Source of the DNA: JAWXUU01 sp044426045
GTDB lineage: Bacteria; Bacillota; Clostridia; Christensenellales; CAMQZB01
Direction: 5' to 3'
DNA: 64,000 nucleotides
NCBI GenBank assembly: GCA_044426045.1
Contig: JAWXUX010000005.1
Span: 62,001 to 126,000 of the forward strand
The translations under genes were made by a program, and so were the position numbers. A model generated the notes under the pieces. That model was not told the DNA's origin and did not search any database. It saw only the letters and a program-made list of their open reading frames with translations. This document shows, piece after piece, positions 44,504 to 52,317 of the stretch. The first letter of the stretch is position 1, and each line of letters opens with the position of its first letter.

Positions 44504-45466
44504 GTGAGTGAAGATAAAATGAAAAACACAACCGACATTGATAGTTTAGCTGATGAAGTTCTTGCAAATGAACAATCAAGCGAACAAACAATGATCGACT
44601 TGTCAAGTGTTGCAACTTCTAAAGATACTGCAAAAAGCACTCTTTTCAACTCTGACCCGAAAAGTGACATTGCATATATCAATGATGTATTGAACAATAA
44701 AAATTTCACTTCTGGTTCAAAGGGGAAAAAAGCGGAAGCGACAAAGCCTGTTTTGACAAAAGAAGAAATCAAAGAAAACAAAGAATTTGAACAATTTGAT
44801 GAAGAAATCAACTACAGAAAGAAACTTGCGAAAATCATGAAGCGTTCAACTCCAACAGAACCATTCACTATGAATGTTGTGAGCGAAGAACCTATCGAAA
44901 ATCCCGAAAGTGAAGCACCGCTTGATCTCGGTGATTCAGACGAAAAAGCGTTCGAATATTTTTCTCATGACCAAATGGGAAAATTTGATAAAATTTCAGT
45001 CAGAACATATTCAACTCAGCAAAAATCTTCAAGTTATTCGCCGTATTTGTTAATAAATAAGCTACTGTTTTTCACTATGCTTATTGTTTTTGGTATCTAT
45101 GCTCTTGAAATTGGAATATTTTTCTTGTTTATGAGAGACATCATCGAAAGAAACTATGTGTATTATCTAGTTCTGCTCTTTATTGCAATGATACCACTTG
45201 GCGTTGGCGTATTTAAATATTCATTAAACTCTGACCTTAAAGTTAAAAAGAAAATGAACTTTTTGAATATGGCACTCAATTCAATCATCGTTGTTGTTCT
45301 TTCAGTCGTCGTGATTTTGATTATCACACTTCTAACTCAAACATCGGTGCTCGATTTTGCAGACTTGCTTCCAAAAATTGTTATTCCAATCGTTATGATT
45401 GCTAACTACCCTATTGGACTGCTTGTTTATTACTTGCTTTACAGATCAGAAAAATTCTTTGAATAA
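44504..45466 (+). CDS. Acidic four-TM membrane protein of unknown function
   Basis: 320 residues. I do not recognise it. The first ~180 residues are soluble, acidic and low in hydrophobics (probably disordered or coiled), followed by four membrane helices (about 183-209, 217-238, 253-278, 289-313). The start GTG 44504 is chosen because GAAGAGG lies at 44488-44494; ATG 44519 is possible. It has its own promoter and terminator. Its position next to the right inverted site makes it the gene whose expression an inversion would most directly affect (inference). Confidence 0.75.
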   Translation: MSEDKMKNTTDIDSLADEVLANEQSSEQTMIDLSSVATSKDTAKSTLFNSDPKSDIAYINDVLNNKNFTSGSKGKKAEATKPVLTKEEIKENKEFEQFDEEINYRKKLAKIMKRSTPTEPFTMNVVSEEPIENPESEAPLDLGDSDEKAFEYFSHDQMGKFDKISVRTYSTQQKSSSYSPYLLINKLLFFTMLIVFGIYALEIGIFFLFMRDIIERNYVYYLVLLFIAMIPLGVGVFKYSLNSDLKVKKKMNFLNMALNSIIVVVLSVVVILIITLLTQTSVLDFADLLPKIVIPIVMIANYPIGLLVYYLLYRSEKFFE

Positions 45467-45500
45467 TAATATTTTAATAAAAACTTATAACTAAAAAATT

Positions 45501-45527
45501 AAGGAACTTCATTTGAAGTTCCTTTTT
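45501..45527. terminator. Bidirectional terminator
   Basis: Perfect 10-bp stem AAGGAACTTC (45501-45510) / GAAGTTCCTT (45515-45524), 4-nt loop and T runs on both strands. It serves the 44504 gene and the convergent VTT gene. Confidence 0.9.
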
Positions 45528-46411
45528 CTTTTGAGTTTGTTTGCAAATTTTGTTATCCAAATTTCAACTTTATCTACGTTTTTAAAATAAAGCACGGTGA
45601 TTGTCAGCAAAATCGCAATAATCACGCCCCAAACACCAAGCCACCAACCGTAAAGCGGAATGAAGTTACCAGAAAAGAACAGCACTGAAACAACAGTTGA
45701 TAAAACCCTTGAAATGGCAAGAACAATAAAGAAATACCATCCATTCATTCCAAGAATACCCGCAACGGCACAAATAATATCATCTGGAAAAATTGGAAGC
45801 AAAAACGCTGCTGTCAAAATAGCGTTGTGCCTGCCCTGAGCCATGTTGATATATTTTTCAACTTCATCCTTTCCAAGTGCCCAAAAAACCGCCTTTCTGC
45901 CGGCGTATTTACCAAACCAAAACATCACAACCGCACCCGAAATCATTCCGATAAGCGAAAGAACTATTGCATCGAATGGGCTGAAAAGAAGAAGCCCCAA
46001 AACAGTTGTGACTGTTGCAGGAATTGGCAAAACACAAACTTGCGCAAATTGCACAAGCACAAAAGCCACACTAACGCTGTTCGTTTTCGCAATTTCCGCA
46101 CGAAGAGCATCCACATCCTCAATAAGTGGGAAATATCCCGCTTTATATATCAAATAAAACACGCCCACAACAAGAAAAATAACGAAAAATAAAATCACGC
46201 CAAGTTTCAAAATTCTCTCATGACCAAAGAAGCTAGCCACAATAAGTGAGCACCCCAAAAGAACCACTGTTGGCAAAGAAACCCAAAAAGCAATCAAGCT
46301 TAGCTCGCTTTGCATTTCAATCAGCATAAATGCTGTTGCGGCAGTGAAAACAGAAAGCGCCATCACCGAAATGATAACGCTTGTTGTTTGTTTTTTAATA
46401 TTTTCTCGCAT
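45509..46411 (-). CDS. VTT/DedA-domain (TVP38/TMEM64) membrane protein
   Basis: 300 residues with about seven membrane helices. The VTT core is visible as FAQVCVLPIPATVTTVLGLLLF, GAVVMFWFGKYAGRKA and LLPIFPDDIICAVAGI, including the re-entrant-loop Pro/Asp signature of this superfamily, members of which flip lipids such as undecaprenyl phosphate or phosphatidylethanolamine. The cargo here is unknown. AGGTGG precedes ATG 46411. It is last in a minus-strand run of four genes. Confidence 0.85.
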   Translation of the reverse strand: MRENIKKQTTSVIISVMALSVFTAATAFMLIEMQSELSLIAFWVSLPTVVLLGCSLIVASFFGHERILKLGVILFFVIFLVVGVFYLIYKAGYFPLIEDVDALRAEIAKTNSVSVAFVLVQFAQVCVLPIPATVTTVLGLLLFSPFDAIVLSLIGMISGAVVMFWFGKYAGRKAVFWALGKDEVEKYINMAQGRHNAILTAAFLLPIFPDDIICAVAGILGMNGWYFFIVLAISRVLSTVVSVLFFSGNFIPLYGWWLGVWGVIIAILLTITVLYFKNVDKVEIWITKFANKLKRKRNFK

Positions 46412-46462
46412 ATATTACCACCTATAATTTTATAAGACAATAATACTATACGCATATTACAG

Positions 46463-47659
46463 CTATCTAAACAATTTTTGTGCGATAGCAATACCTTTAT
46501 CGTGATAAACACCAGATTCTTTTGCATTTTCTTCGTTATAAACAAGTCCGCCATATGTTGGCTCTGCACTTGAATAATAAAGGTATGGCACTGGCTCGGA
46601 TGTGTGTGTTTTCAATTTGATTGGTGTTGGATGGTCTGGCATAACAACAACCTTATAATCTTCACCGCACTCTTCAAGATAGTCAAGGACTTTTCGAACA
46701 ACGTCTCTATCAATGATTTCAAGAGATTTGATTTTACCTTGCAAATCGCCTTGGTGACCACATTCATCAGGTGCTTCCATGTGAATATAAACAAAATCAA
46801 GACCATTTTTCAAGTTTTCAATTGCCGCTTCCGCTTTACCAATAAAGTTTGTTTCAAGATTGCCGGTTGCACCTTCAACTTCAATATTTTTAAATCCGCC
46901 AAGAATACCAATACCCTTCAAAAGGTCAACAGCAGAAATCATTCCCGCTTTCACTCCGTAAAGTTTTTCGTAGCTATCAAGCATTGGTTTTGTTCCCATG
47001 CCCCAAAGCCACAACGAATTTCCTGGATTTTTACCTTTTGCAATTCTAGCTTTATTCACTGGATGATCTTTCAAAATTTCGTAACTTTTTTTCATGATTG
47101 AAAGAAGCATTTCGTCTTGTGGCAAATGATCAGCGATTGGTTTATCCGAAATATCGTGAGGTGGAGTAAGTTTTCCAACTTCTCTTTCAAGACTGTCAAA
47201 AACAAGACAGTGCCTATAAGAAACGCCCGCAAAAAGTTTCATTTCTTCGGTGTCAAGCACGCTTGCAACTGCGTTTATAAGTTCTGTTGATTCAGCTGTT
47301 GAAATTTCCCCTGACGAATAATCCACCATTGTTCTATCTTCATAGTTTTCTTCATTTGAAAGTGTCACAACGTTTGCTCTGAATGTAACGCTTGTATCTG
47401 TGAGCTCAATACCCATGCTGACAGCTTCAAGTGGACTTCTGCCCGTATAACAAACGAGTGGGTCATATCCCATAACTGATAAATTTGCATTGTCGCTTCC
47501 TGGGCTCATGCCGTCAGGAACGGTTTTACAAAGACCTATTTCGCCATTAGCAGCAAGCATATCCATATTTGGTTTGTTTGCAACAGAAAGTGGAGTTCCC
47601 TTCACTTCTTCATTATAAAGATCGGCAGCACCGTCAATCAAAAAAAGTACTCTTTTCAT
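46463..47659 (-). CDS. apgM: Cofactor-independent phosphoglycerate mutase, ApgM type
   Basis: 398 residues. It interconverts 3- and 2-phosphoglycerate in glycolysis. It belongs to the alkaline-phosphatase superfamily and is the archaeal-type short form, not the 510-residue GpmI. Metal and nucleophile sites are LIDGAAD, PGSDNANLSVMGYDP (Ser nucleophile region), HMEAPDECGHQGD and VMPDHPTPIKLKTHTSEPVP. AAGGAG precedes ATG 47659. Its neighbours are an Fe-S aldo/keto reductase upstream and VTT downstream. Confidence 0.94.
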   Translation of the reverse strand: MKRVLFLIDGAADLYNEEVKGTPLSVANKPNMDMLAANGEIGLCKTVPDGMSPGSDNANLSVMGYDPLVCYTGRSPLEAVSMGIELTDTSVTFRANVVTLSNEENYEDRTMVDYSSGEISTAESTELINAVASVLDTEEMKLFAGVSYRHCLVFDSLEREVGKLTPPHDISDKPIADHLPQDEMLLSIMKKSYEILKDHPVNKARIAKGKNPGNSLWLWGMGTKPMLDSYEKLYGVKAGMISAVDLLKGIGILGGFKNIEVEGATGNLETNFIGKAEAAIENLKNGLDFVYIHMEAPDECGHQGDLQGKIKSLEIIDRDVVRKVLDYLEECGEDYKVVVMPDHPTPIKLKTHTSEPVPYLYYSSAEPTYGGLVYNEENAKESGVYHDKGIAIAQKLFR

Positions 47660-47686
47660 TATATCTCCTTTTATAAGCGGTTTATA

Positions 47687-48805
47687 TTAATCCAAGTCAG
47701 CGATGATTCTTTGGATGTCTTTTATTCTTTCAACGATTGGCAATTTTTGCGTGCAAAGTTGTTCGCATTTTTTGCATCCAATACATTTTCTTGATTCTCT
47801 TGGATCCATGCTGAAATGCCAGTTGAATTGGTTCAAAACGCCTTGGTCGCCGTTACCCATGATTTTTTGGTTATAAGCAAACATCATTTTGTGTGGGCTG
47901 ATTCCAACTGGGCAATAGTTGCAATATGAGCACAATGTGCAAACTTCATTGAATCCACCGCATTTCACAGAATGAGTTGCGATTTCTTCCATGATTTCAG
48001 CTTCGTCATAAAGATTTTCCGCAGCTTGAACGTTCAAATCAACTTCTTCTTTAGTTGTCATACCAGAAAGAACTGTTGTTATTCTTGATTGACTTGTCAA
48101 GAATTTGAGTGCACTCAAAATAACTGGATCGCCGTTTCTTGAAAGTTCAATAAATTTGTCTTTATTTTGTGGGATAAGACCGCCACCAAGTGGGTTCATG
48201 ATAACAATACCTTTTCCAAGATCAGCAAAAGCGTTGATACCAGCTTCTCTATAAGTATAGTTCATTGCGTTATAGCCAAGCAAAACACCACTGAATTTGT
48301 CGCCATATTCTTTTGCAGCGCGTGCAATATCGTCGCCCGCCATGTGAGTTGAGAATGAAATAACGTCGATAAGCCCTTCTTCTTTGGCTTTCAACATACC
48401 TTCATAAACCCCACCTTTTGACATAACTTTTTGCATTTGTGGGAAAGTTTTCACTGACCAAATATGGCAAATATCAAGCTTGTCAATTTTCATTGTTTCA
48501 AGTGAGTGACAAATGATTTCATATGTGTTTTCAGCATTTCTTGAATCATCTGCCATAACCTTTGTTGAAATAACGATATCATCTCTTTTCATTTCCTGAA
48601 AAGCCATGCCAAGAATGACTTCACTTTGCCATTCGCAATATCTTGGGGCTGTATCAAAATAGTTGATACCTTTGCTGTAGGCATATTTAACAAGGTCGGC
48701 ACACTTTTCTTTGTTGTTTGTGTAGTCTTCCTTGATAAAACGCATCGCACCAAACCCAACAGGCGTCACCATTTTGCCCGTGTTTCCATACTCTTTTCTT
48801 CTCAT
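47687..48805 (-). CDS. Aldo/keto reductase with C-terminal 4Fe-4S domain
   Basis: 372 residues. An AKR TIM barrel (GFGAMRF; NYFDTAPRYCEWQSEVILG with the catalytic Tyr; STKV) is followed from about 290 by a ferredoxin-like module with CTLCSYCNYCPVGI and CIGCKKCEQLC, enough cysteines for Fe-S clusters. Such fusions are common in anaerobes; substrate and electron partner are not known. ATG 48805 is preferred over ATG 48811 because AGGAG (48819-48815) is then 9 nt away instead of 3. Confidence 0.93.
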   Translation of the reverse strand: MRRKEYGNTGKMVTPVGFGAMRFIKEDYTNNKEKCADLVKYAYSKGINYFDTAPRYCEWQSEVILGMAFQEMKRDDIVISTKVMADDSRNAENTYEIICHSLETMKIDKLDICHIWSVKTFPQMQKVMSKGGVYEGMLKAKEEGLIDVISFSTHMAGDDIARAAKEYGDKFSGVLLGYNAMNYTYREAGINAFADLGKGIVIMNPLGGGLIPQNKDKFIELSRNGDPVILSALKFLTSQSRITTVLSGMTTKEEVDLNVQAAENLYDEAEIMEEIATHSVKCGGFNEVCTLCSYCNYCPVGISPHKMMFAYNQKIMGNGDQGVLNQFNWHFSMDPRESRKCIGCKKCEQLCTQKLPIVERIKDIQRIIADLD

Positions 48806-48817
48806 AACCATAATCTC

Positions 48818-49510
48818 CTATATCATTTCTTTTATTTGAAAATTCAAAAAATCACACGATGTCAAGTGATACTCCACACCGTCGATTAAAACTACGCTTT
48901 TAGTTTTCGAATCTTTCCCATGCAAATGCCCATAGATAACTGTTTTTATACCAGCATCAGAAAAAAGTTTAGTCATTTCCGAGCTGTCAAAATTCACGTT
49001 GAATGGTGGATAATGTGTCACACCAATCAAAACGTCGCCATCCGTTTCAAGCTTTTTGGCACTTGCAATTGCAAGCTTCATTCTTTCAATTTCTCTTTTA
49101 TATATTTTGAGATCCTCTTTCGTGCTGTTGTGCTCGTCAGAAACAGTCCAACCACGCGAACCAAAAAATATGTAGTTACCAATTTTTACCGCATCATTTT
49201 GAAGTGCAAACATATTTTCATCGCAAATATCGCGAACTTTAGTGACCGACTGCCACCAATAGTCATGATTTCCACGAATGATAATCTTTTTGCCAGGGAG
49301 GGATTTCACATAATCAAAATCCGCCTTGATATTTTCAATTTTCAATGCCCAACTGATATCGCCGGCAATAACCAAAACATCATCGCCAGTTATGCCTTCT
49401 GCACTTTCTTTAATTTTAATATGATGATTCACCCATTCGTCACCAAACACATCCATTGGTTTATCTGTTGAAAACGATAAGTGTAAATCGCTTATTGCAT
49501 ATACTCTCAT
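48818..49510 (-). CDS. Calcineurin-like metallophosphoesterase
   Basis: 230 residues with the complete motif set: SDLHLSF, AGDISWALK, RGNHDYWW, GVTHYPPFN and YGHLHGKDS, which bind two metal ions. The substrate cannot be predicted. It is first in a minus-strand unit (this gene, aldo/keto reductase, apgM, VTT; gaps of 12, 27 and 51 nt). No ribosome site precedes ATG 49510 and the predicted -10 lies only 6 nt away. Confidence 0.9.
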   Translation of the reverse strand: MRVYAISDLHLSFSTDKPMDVFGDEWVNHHIKIKESAEGITGDDVLVIAGDISWALKIENIKADFDYVKSLPGKKIIIRGNHDYWWQSVTKVRDICDENMFALQNDAVKIGNYIFFGSRGWTVSDEHNSTKEDLKIYKREIERMKLAIASAKKLETDGDVLIGVTHYPPFNVNFDSSEMTKLFSDAGIKTVIYGHLHGKDSKTKSVVLIDGVEYHLTSCDFLNFQIKEMI

Positions 49511-49516
49511 GGTAGT

Positions 49517-49545
49517 ATTTTCTCATATTTTTGCAAACTTTGCAA
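49517..49545 (-). promoter_or_regulatory. Possible promoter of the metallophosphoesterase operon
   Basis: On the minus strand TTGCAA (49545-49540), 17-bp spacer, GAAAAT (49522-49517, 4 of 6 matches), then 6 nt to ATG 49510. The -10 is weak. Confidence 0.45.
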
Positions 49546-49610
49546 TCGTTTTTTAAAAGTTTTTTCTAAAATTACAACAATTTTTAATAATTTATCTTTT
49601 GGCATAAAAT

Positions 49611-49632
49611 AAACCCCTGAAAACAGGGGTTT
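49611..49632 (-). terminator. Terminator after the ECF S-component gene
   Basis: 9-bp stem AAACCCCTG / CAGGGGTTT with a 4-nt loop. On the minus strand it is followed by a T-rich run and lies about 45 nt past the stop of the 49678 gene. Confidence 0.8.
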
Positions 49633-49677
49633 AAAATGATTACTTGTTTTTAAATGTATTTTATTGTACTTTCAAAA

Positions 49678-50238
49678 CTAGATAAGTCCTCTCTTTTTCA
49701 AAAGGAAACCAATTGCGATAGCTGCAACACCACCAATCATTGCTGTGAAGAATTGAGTGATACCAAAAGTTGCGGCAAGTGCTGCTGGAACTGTCGCCAT
49801 AACAAGTGGCAACAATAGGAAATATGTGATGTAGTATAGGAATACAAACTTCAAAAATGCTCCAACCACAAGTGCAACGCCTTGTTGCCACAATGATGAA
49901 GAACTGCCGTATTCACCTTTCAAAAGCATCAAAATAACCGCGAAAAGTGCAATGTATAGTCCGTTGCTTACACCGATGAATGGTGTTAAAATAACGTTAC
50001 TGCTGAGTCCAAGCAAGAAACCCATGTATGGTGTGATAAGCCCAACACAAACTCCCCCCACAAGACCGCAAGTCATTGCTGTCAAAATCAGCATCATGTT
50101 CACAACTGAACCTGTCAAAAGCTGAATTCCCGCAAGACCTGTGAGATATTGCAAAGCGAGAGTTAGTGCAAGCATAATGCCTATTCTTGCAATTAGTAGT
50201 GTTTTTCTGTTTGCATTTCCAAACAAAAATTGATTCAT
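49678..50238 (-). CDS. ECF transporter substrate-binding (S) component
   Basis: 186 residues, almost all membrane: about six helices with short loops, and an N-terminal ARIGIMLALTLALQYLTGL typical of S components, which capture a vitamin or cofactor and use a shared EcfAA'T energising module. The module is not in this window. The substrate cannot be assigned; the sequence does not match BioY (present elsewhere at 59122). GGAGG precedes ATG 50238. It is 14 nt after the TM1266-type gene and surely co-transcribed with it. Confidence 0.8.
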   Translation of the reverse strand: MNQFLFGNANRKTLLIARIGIMLALTLALQYLTGLAGIQLLTGSVVNMMLILTAMTCGLVGGVCVGLITPYMGFLLGLSSNVILTPFIGVSNGLYIALFAVILMLLKGEYGSSSSLWQQGVALVVGAFLKFVFLYYITYFLLLPLVMATVPAALAATFGITQFFTAMIGGVAAIAIGFLLKKRGLI

Positions 50239-50252
50239 AAAAATGTCCTCCT

Positions 50253-50507
50253 CTAAACTTCCACTGAAGTTATTGCAGATTTAACAGTTACATTTTGAAG
50301 TTTGCCAAGTTTGCCAGTGAACGCTGAAAGCCTTTCAATCTTGCCTTCGACAATAACAGAAATAACAGAAATATTGTGTTCCTTTTTTGGAATGCCCATT
50401 CTGCCTGATATGATGTCGCTGAAATCTGAAAGTATATTTTGAACGTTCATTGCCGTTTCTTTTCCGCCTTCAATAACTATTGCAACCGCACCAATTCTGT
50501 TTCCCAT
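50253..50507 (-). CDS. TM1266-family putative regulator (iron-only hydrogenase-associated)
   Basis: 84 residues with an ACT/NikR-C-like ferredoxin fold pattern: MGNRIGAVAIVIEG, then VQNILSDFSDIISGRMGIPKK and ISVISVIVEG. This matches the small family named for Thermotoga TM1266 and usually found beside hydrogenase maturation genes. No hydrogenase or Hyd genes are in this window. AGGAGG precedes ATG 50507. It is followed by an ECF S component and preceded by a structured leader. Confidence 0.8.
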   Translation of the reverse strand: MGNRIGAVAIVIEGGKETAMNVQNILSDFSDIISGRMGIPKKEHNISVISVIVEGKIERLSAFTGKLGKLQNVTVKSAITSVEV

Positions 50508-50664
50508 TTTGTAACCTCCTAAAAATGCAAAAACCCCCTAAAAATTTAGAGAGCAATCTTGAAAATTTTAATATTCAATTCACCTTTTCCGAAAAAGATC
50601 ATCAAAGCAAAATAATAATTTTCAAATCTTACTCTCCGAAATTTCATCGATGTAGATTTTTTAT
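50508..50664 (-). promoter_or_regulatory. Structured 157-nt leader, possible riboswitch or attenuator
   Basis: On the minus strand GAGAG...TTGAAAATT (5' side, around 50637-50615) can pair with AATTTTCAA...CTCTC (around 50575-50548), closing a long arm with an internal loop. Then come AAATTTTTAGGGGGTTTTT and a near repeat, CATTTTTAGGAGG, which contains the ribosome site. GGAGAGTAAGAT and GGTGAATTG faintly recall the tetrahydrofolate (folT) riboswitch, but the rest does not fit. I cannot name the class. Confidence 0.5.
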
Positions 50665-50670
50665 AAATAA

Positions 50671-50699
50671 ATTATATACCTATAATAAGTAAAAGTCAA
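50671..50699 (-). promoter_or_regulatory. Promoter of the TM1266-type/ECF operon
   Basis: On the minus strand TTGACT (50699-50694), 17-bp spacer, TATAAT (50676-50671). Transcription should start near 50664. The -35 lies inside a terminator-like stem. Confidence 0.75.
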
Positions 50700-50717
50700 G
50701 AAAAAATCTTGACTTTT
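50691..50717 (-). terminator. Hairpin downstream of the S41 protease gene
   Basis: Perfect 11-bp stem AAAAGTCAAGA / TCTTGACTTTT with a 5-nt loop, 34 nt past the stop of the minus-strand protease gene. The U tract after it is short (TTTTACTT). Confidence 0.6.
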
Positions 50718-50732
50718 AGATTTATTGTACCA

Positions 50733-50770
50733 TTATCTGAGTGAGTACATCTTATCTGAGTGAGTACATC
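50733..50770. repeat. 19-bp perfect tandem duplication at the end of the protease gene
   Basis: TTATCTGAGTGAGTACATC occurs twice head to tail (50733-50751 and 50752-50770). The second copy encodes the last residues and stop codon of the minus-strand protease; the first lies just past the stop. Confidence 0.95.
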
Positions 50771-52317
50771 GCTCTTTTCAATATCGTGTCATCATCATAG
50801 CTATACAAAAATGACGAACTTGTGTCAACTATATAATATCCGTTGGTTGGAGAAAGTCCCACTTGATCGTGAGAATTTCCGTTTGGTGAGAAATAATATG
50901 AAGACGTGAAGGTCACGCTGTATCCATAAACTGGCATAAACACAGTTGTGAGCCCCGTTCCCTTGCCATAAGTTGTTTCGCCAATAACTATGCTTACAGT
51001 GTCATAATCCATCATTGCTGTCAAAATTGCTTCACTTGCCGAAGCCGTGTAGGAATCAACCAAAACAATTATGTCGGTGAAGTTCATATCTTCATAATAA
51101 CTGCCACTTGCTCGCACTTCTTGAACGTTGCCATATTTATCTTCAATTGTGATTATCAGTGGATTTTTACCATCATCACTTGACGGCAACAAATATGAAG
51201 CAACGCCTTGCATATTTTCTTCACTTCCACCGGTGTTTTCCCTTAGGTCAAGAATCAAGTTTGTCTTGCCACTTTCTTTGAAAATAGCCATTGCCTCGTC
51301 AAACTGCTCGGCTGTTTTCCCAATAAAAGATGTTACTTTGATATAAGCTGTGTCATCTGCCAAATCTTCAAGCCCCACAGTTTGGTTGTCATAATATTCA
51401 ACGACGATTGGTGTGTATTCTTCTTTTGTTATTGTCGCTGTGAAAAGTTCACCAGTCTCGTCATAGGAAAGATATCCATCTTCATATGTTGGATAAATAC
51501 ATTCAATATAAGCTGAGTCACCCTCGTTTTTAGCAAGCAATACCGAAGAAACATCATCAAGTGTTTTATCAAGCAAATCTATACCATCAATTGCGTAAAT
51601 TTTCATTCCCGCCGAAAGACCTTCAACTTGTGCTGACGAGCCCATAATAACTGAGGCGACATAAACGCCCGAAAGTCCGTCATATGTTCCAACAGTAACA
51701 CCAAACGTTGTTGAAGAACCACTTGCCGTTGTGAAATATTCCGTTGTTTCTTCTGGTGTCATAAGGTCGCAATAGGGATCTTCTCTCAAGCAAAATGAAA
51801 GTCCATACTCCATCAAAAACGCAGCGTCAAGCCCCTCGTAGTCAGCATAATAAGCTTGGTCATTCAAAACTTCCACTAGCCATTCGGCAACCGCTGCATC
51901 TTCACTTTGAAGTAGCATAGACGTTGTGTATCCGCCAAAAAAAGCGCACATGATAACAAGAACCACCAAAAGCACAGCGGAGATTTTGCCAAAAGATTTT
52001 CCCGTTTTTGCCAAAATTTTATTCACTCTTTTGCGTTTAACTTTTGATTTCTTACTTTCAATCGGCTTTGCTTGAATTGTTTCAGCAACGACCTCGGTTT
52101 TTTCAGCCACTAATTCTGTGCTTTCAGTAACAACTTCATTATTTTCAGGTACTACTTCATTGTTTTCAGTCACTTTATTTTCAGATTCTGACACTGTCAC
52201 ATTCTGAGAACTTTCAGCCTTGATTTCATTTGTATCTGTTTCAGAAGAAAGCACCTCTTCGGCGTTTTTAACCGAATTTTCATCTAATTCTGTATTGTTT
52301 TGTTCATTATTTATCAT
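50752..52317 (-). CDS. Carboxy-terminal processing protease (S41), membrane-anchored
   Basis: 521 residues. About 110 cytosolic residues come first: acidic, repetitive (recurring ENNEVV/TEVVAE units), then a Lys/Arg stretch. One membrane helix (about 113-136) follows, then an external part with a PDZ domain (about 195-275) and the S41 catalytic domain containing LILDLRENTGG, DSYTASASEA (Ser) and GETTYGKGTG (Lys452). It would trim or degrade proteins outside the membrane. Related CtpB works in sporulation signalling, but the role here is unknown. The start overlaps the uvrA stop (ATGA). ctpA-uvrB-uvrA clustering is seen in other Clostridia. Confidence 0.92.
   Translation of the reverse strand: MINNEQNNTELDENSVKNAEEVLSSETDTNEIKAESSQNVTVSESENKVTENNEVVPENNEVVTESTELVAEKTEVVAETIQAKPIESKKSKVKRKRVNKILAKTGKSFGKISAVLLVVLVIMCAFFGGYTTSMLLQSEDAAVAEWLVEVLNDQAYYADYEGLDAAFLMEYGLSFCLREDPYCDLMTPEETTEYFTTASGSSTTFGVTVGTYDGLSGVYVASVIMGSSAQVEGLSAGMKIYAIDGIDLLDKTLDDVSSVLLAKNEGDSAYIECIYPTYEDGYLSYDETGELFTATITKEEYTPIVVEYYDNQTVGLEDLADDTAYIKVTSFIGKTAEQFDEAMAIFKESGKTNLILDLRENTGGSEENMQGVASYLLPSSDDGKNPLIITIEDKYGNVQEVRASGSYYEDMNFTDIIVLVDSYTASASEAILTAMMDYDTVSIVIGETTYGKGTGLTTVFMPVYGYSVTFTSSYYFSPNGNSHDQVGLSPTNGYYIVDTSSSFLYSYDDDTILKRAMYSLR

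Noticed and set aside
50508..50664. A confirmed tetrahydrofolate riboswitch
   Set aside because: Only fragments of the motif are present and the required inner helices and 3' core do not fit; kept only as an unassigned structured leader.
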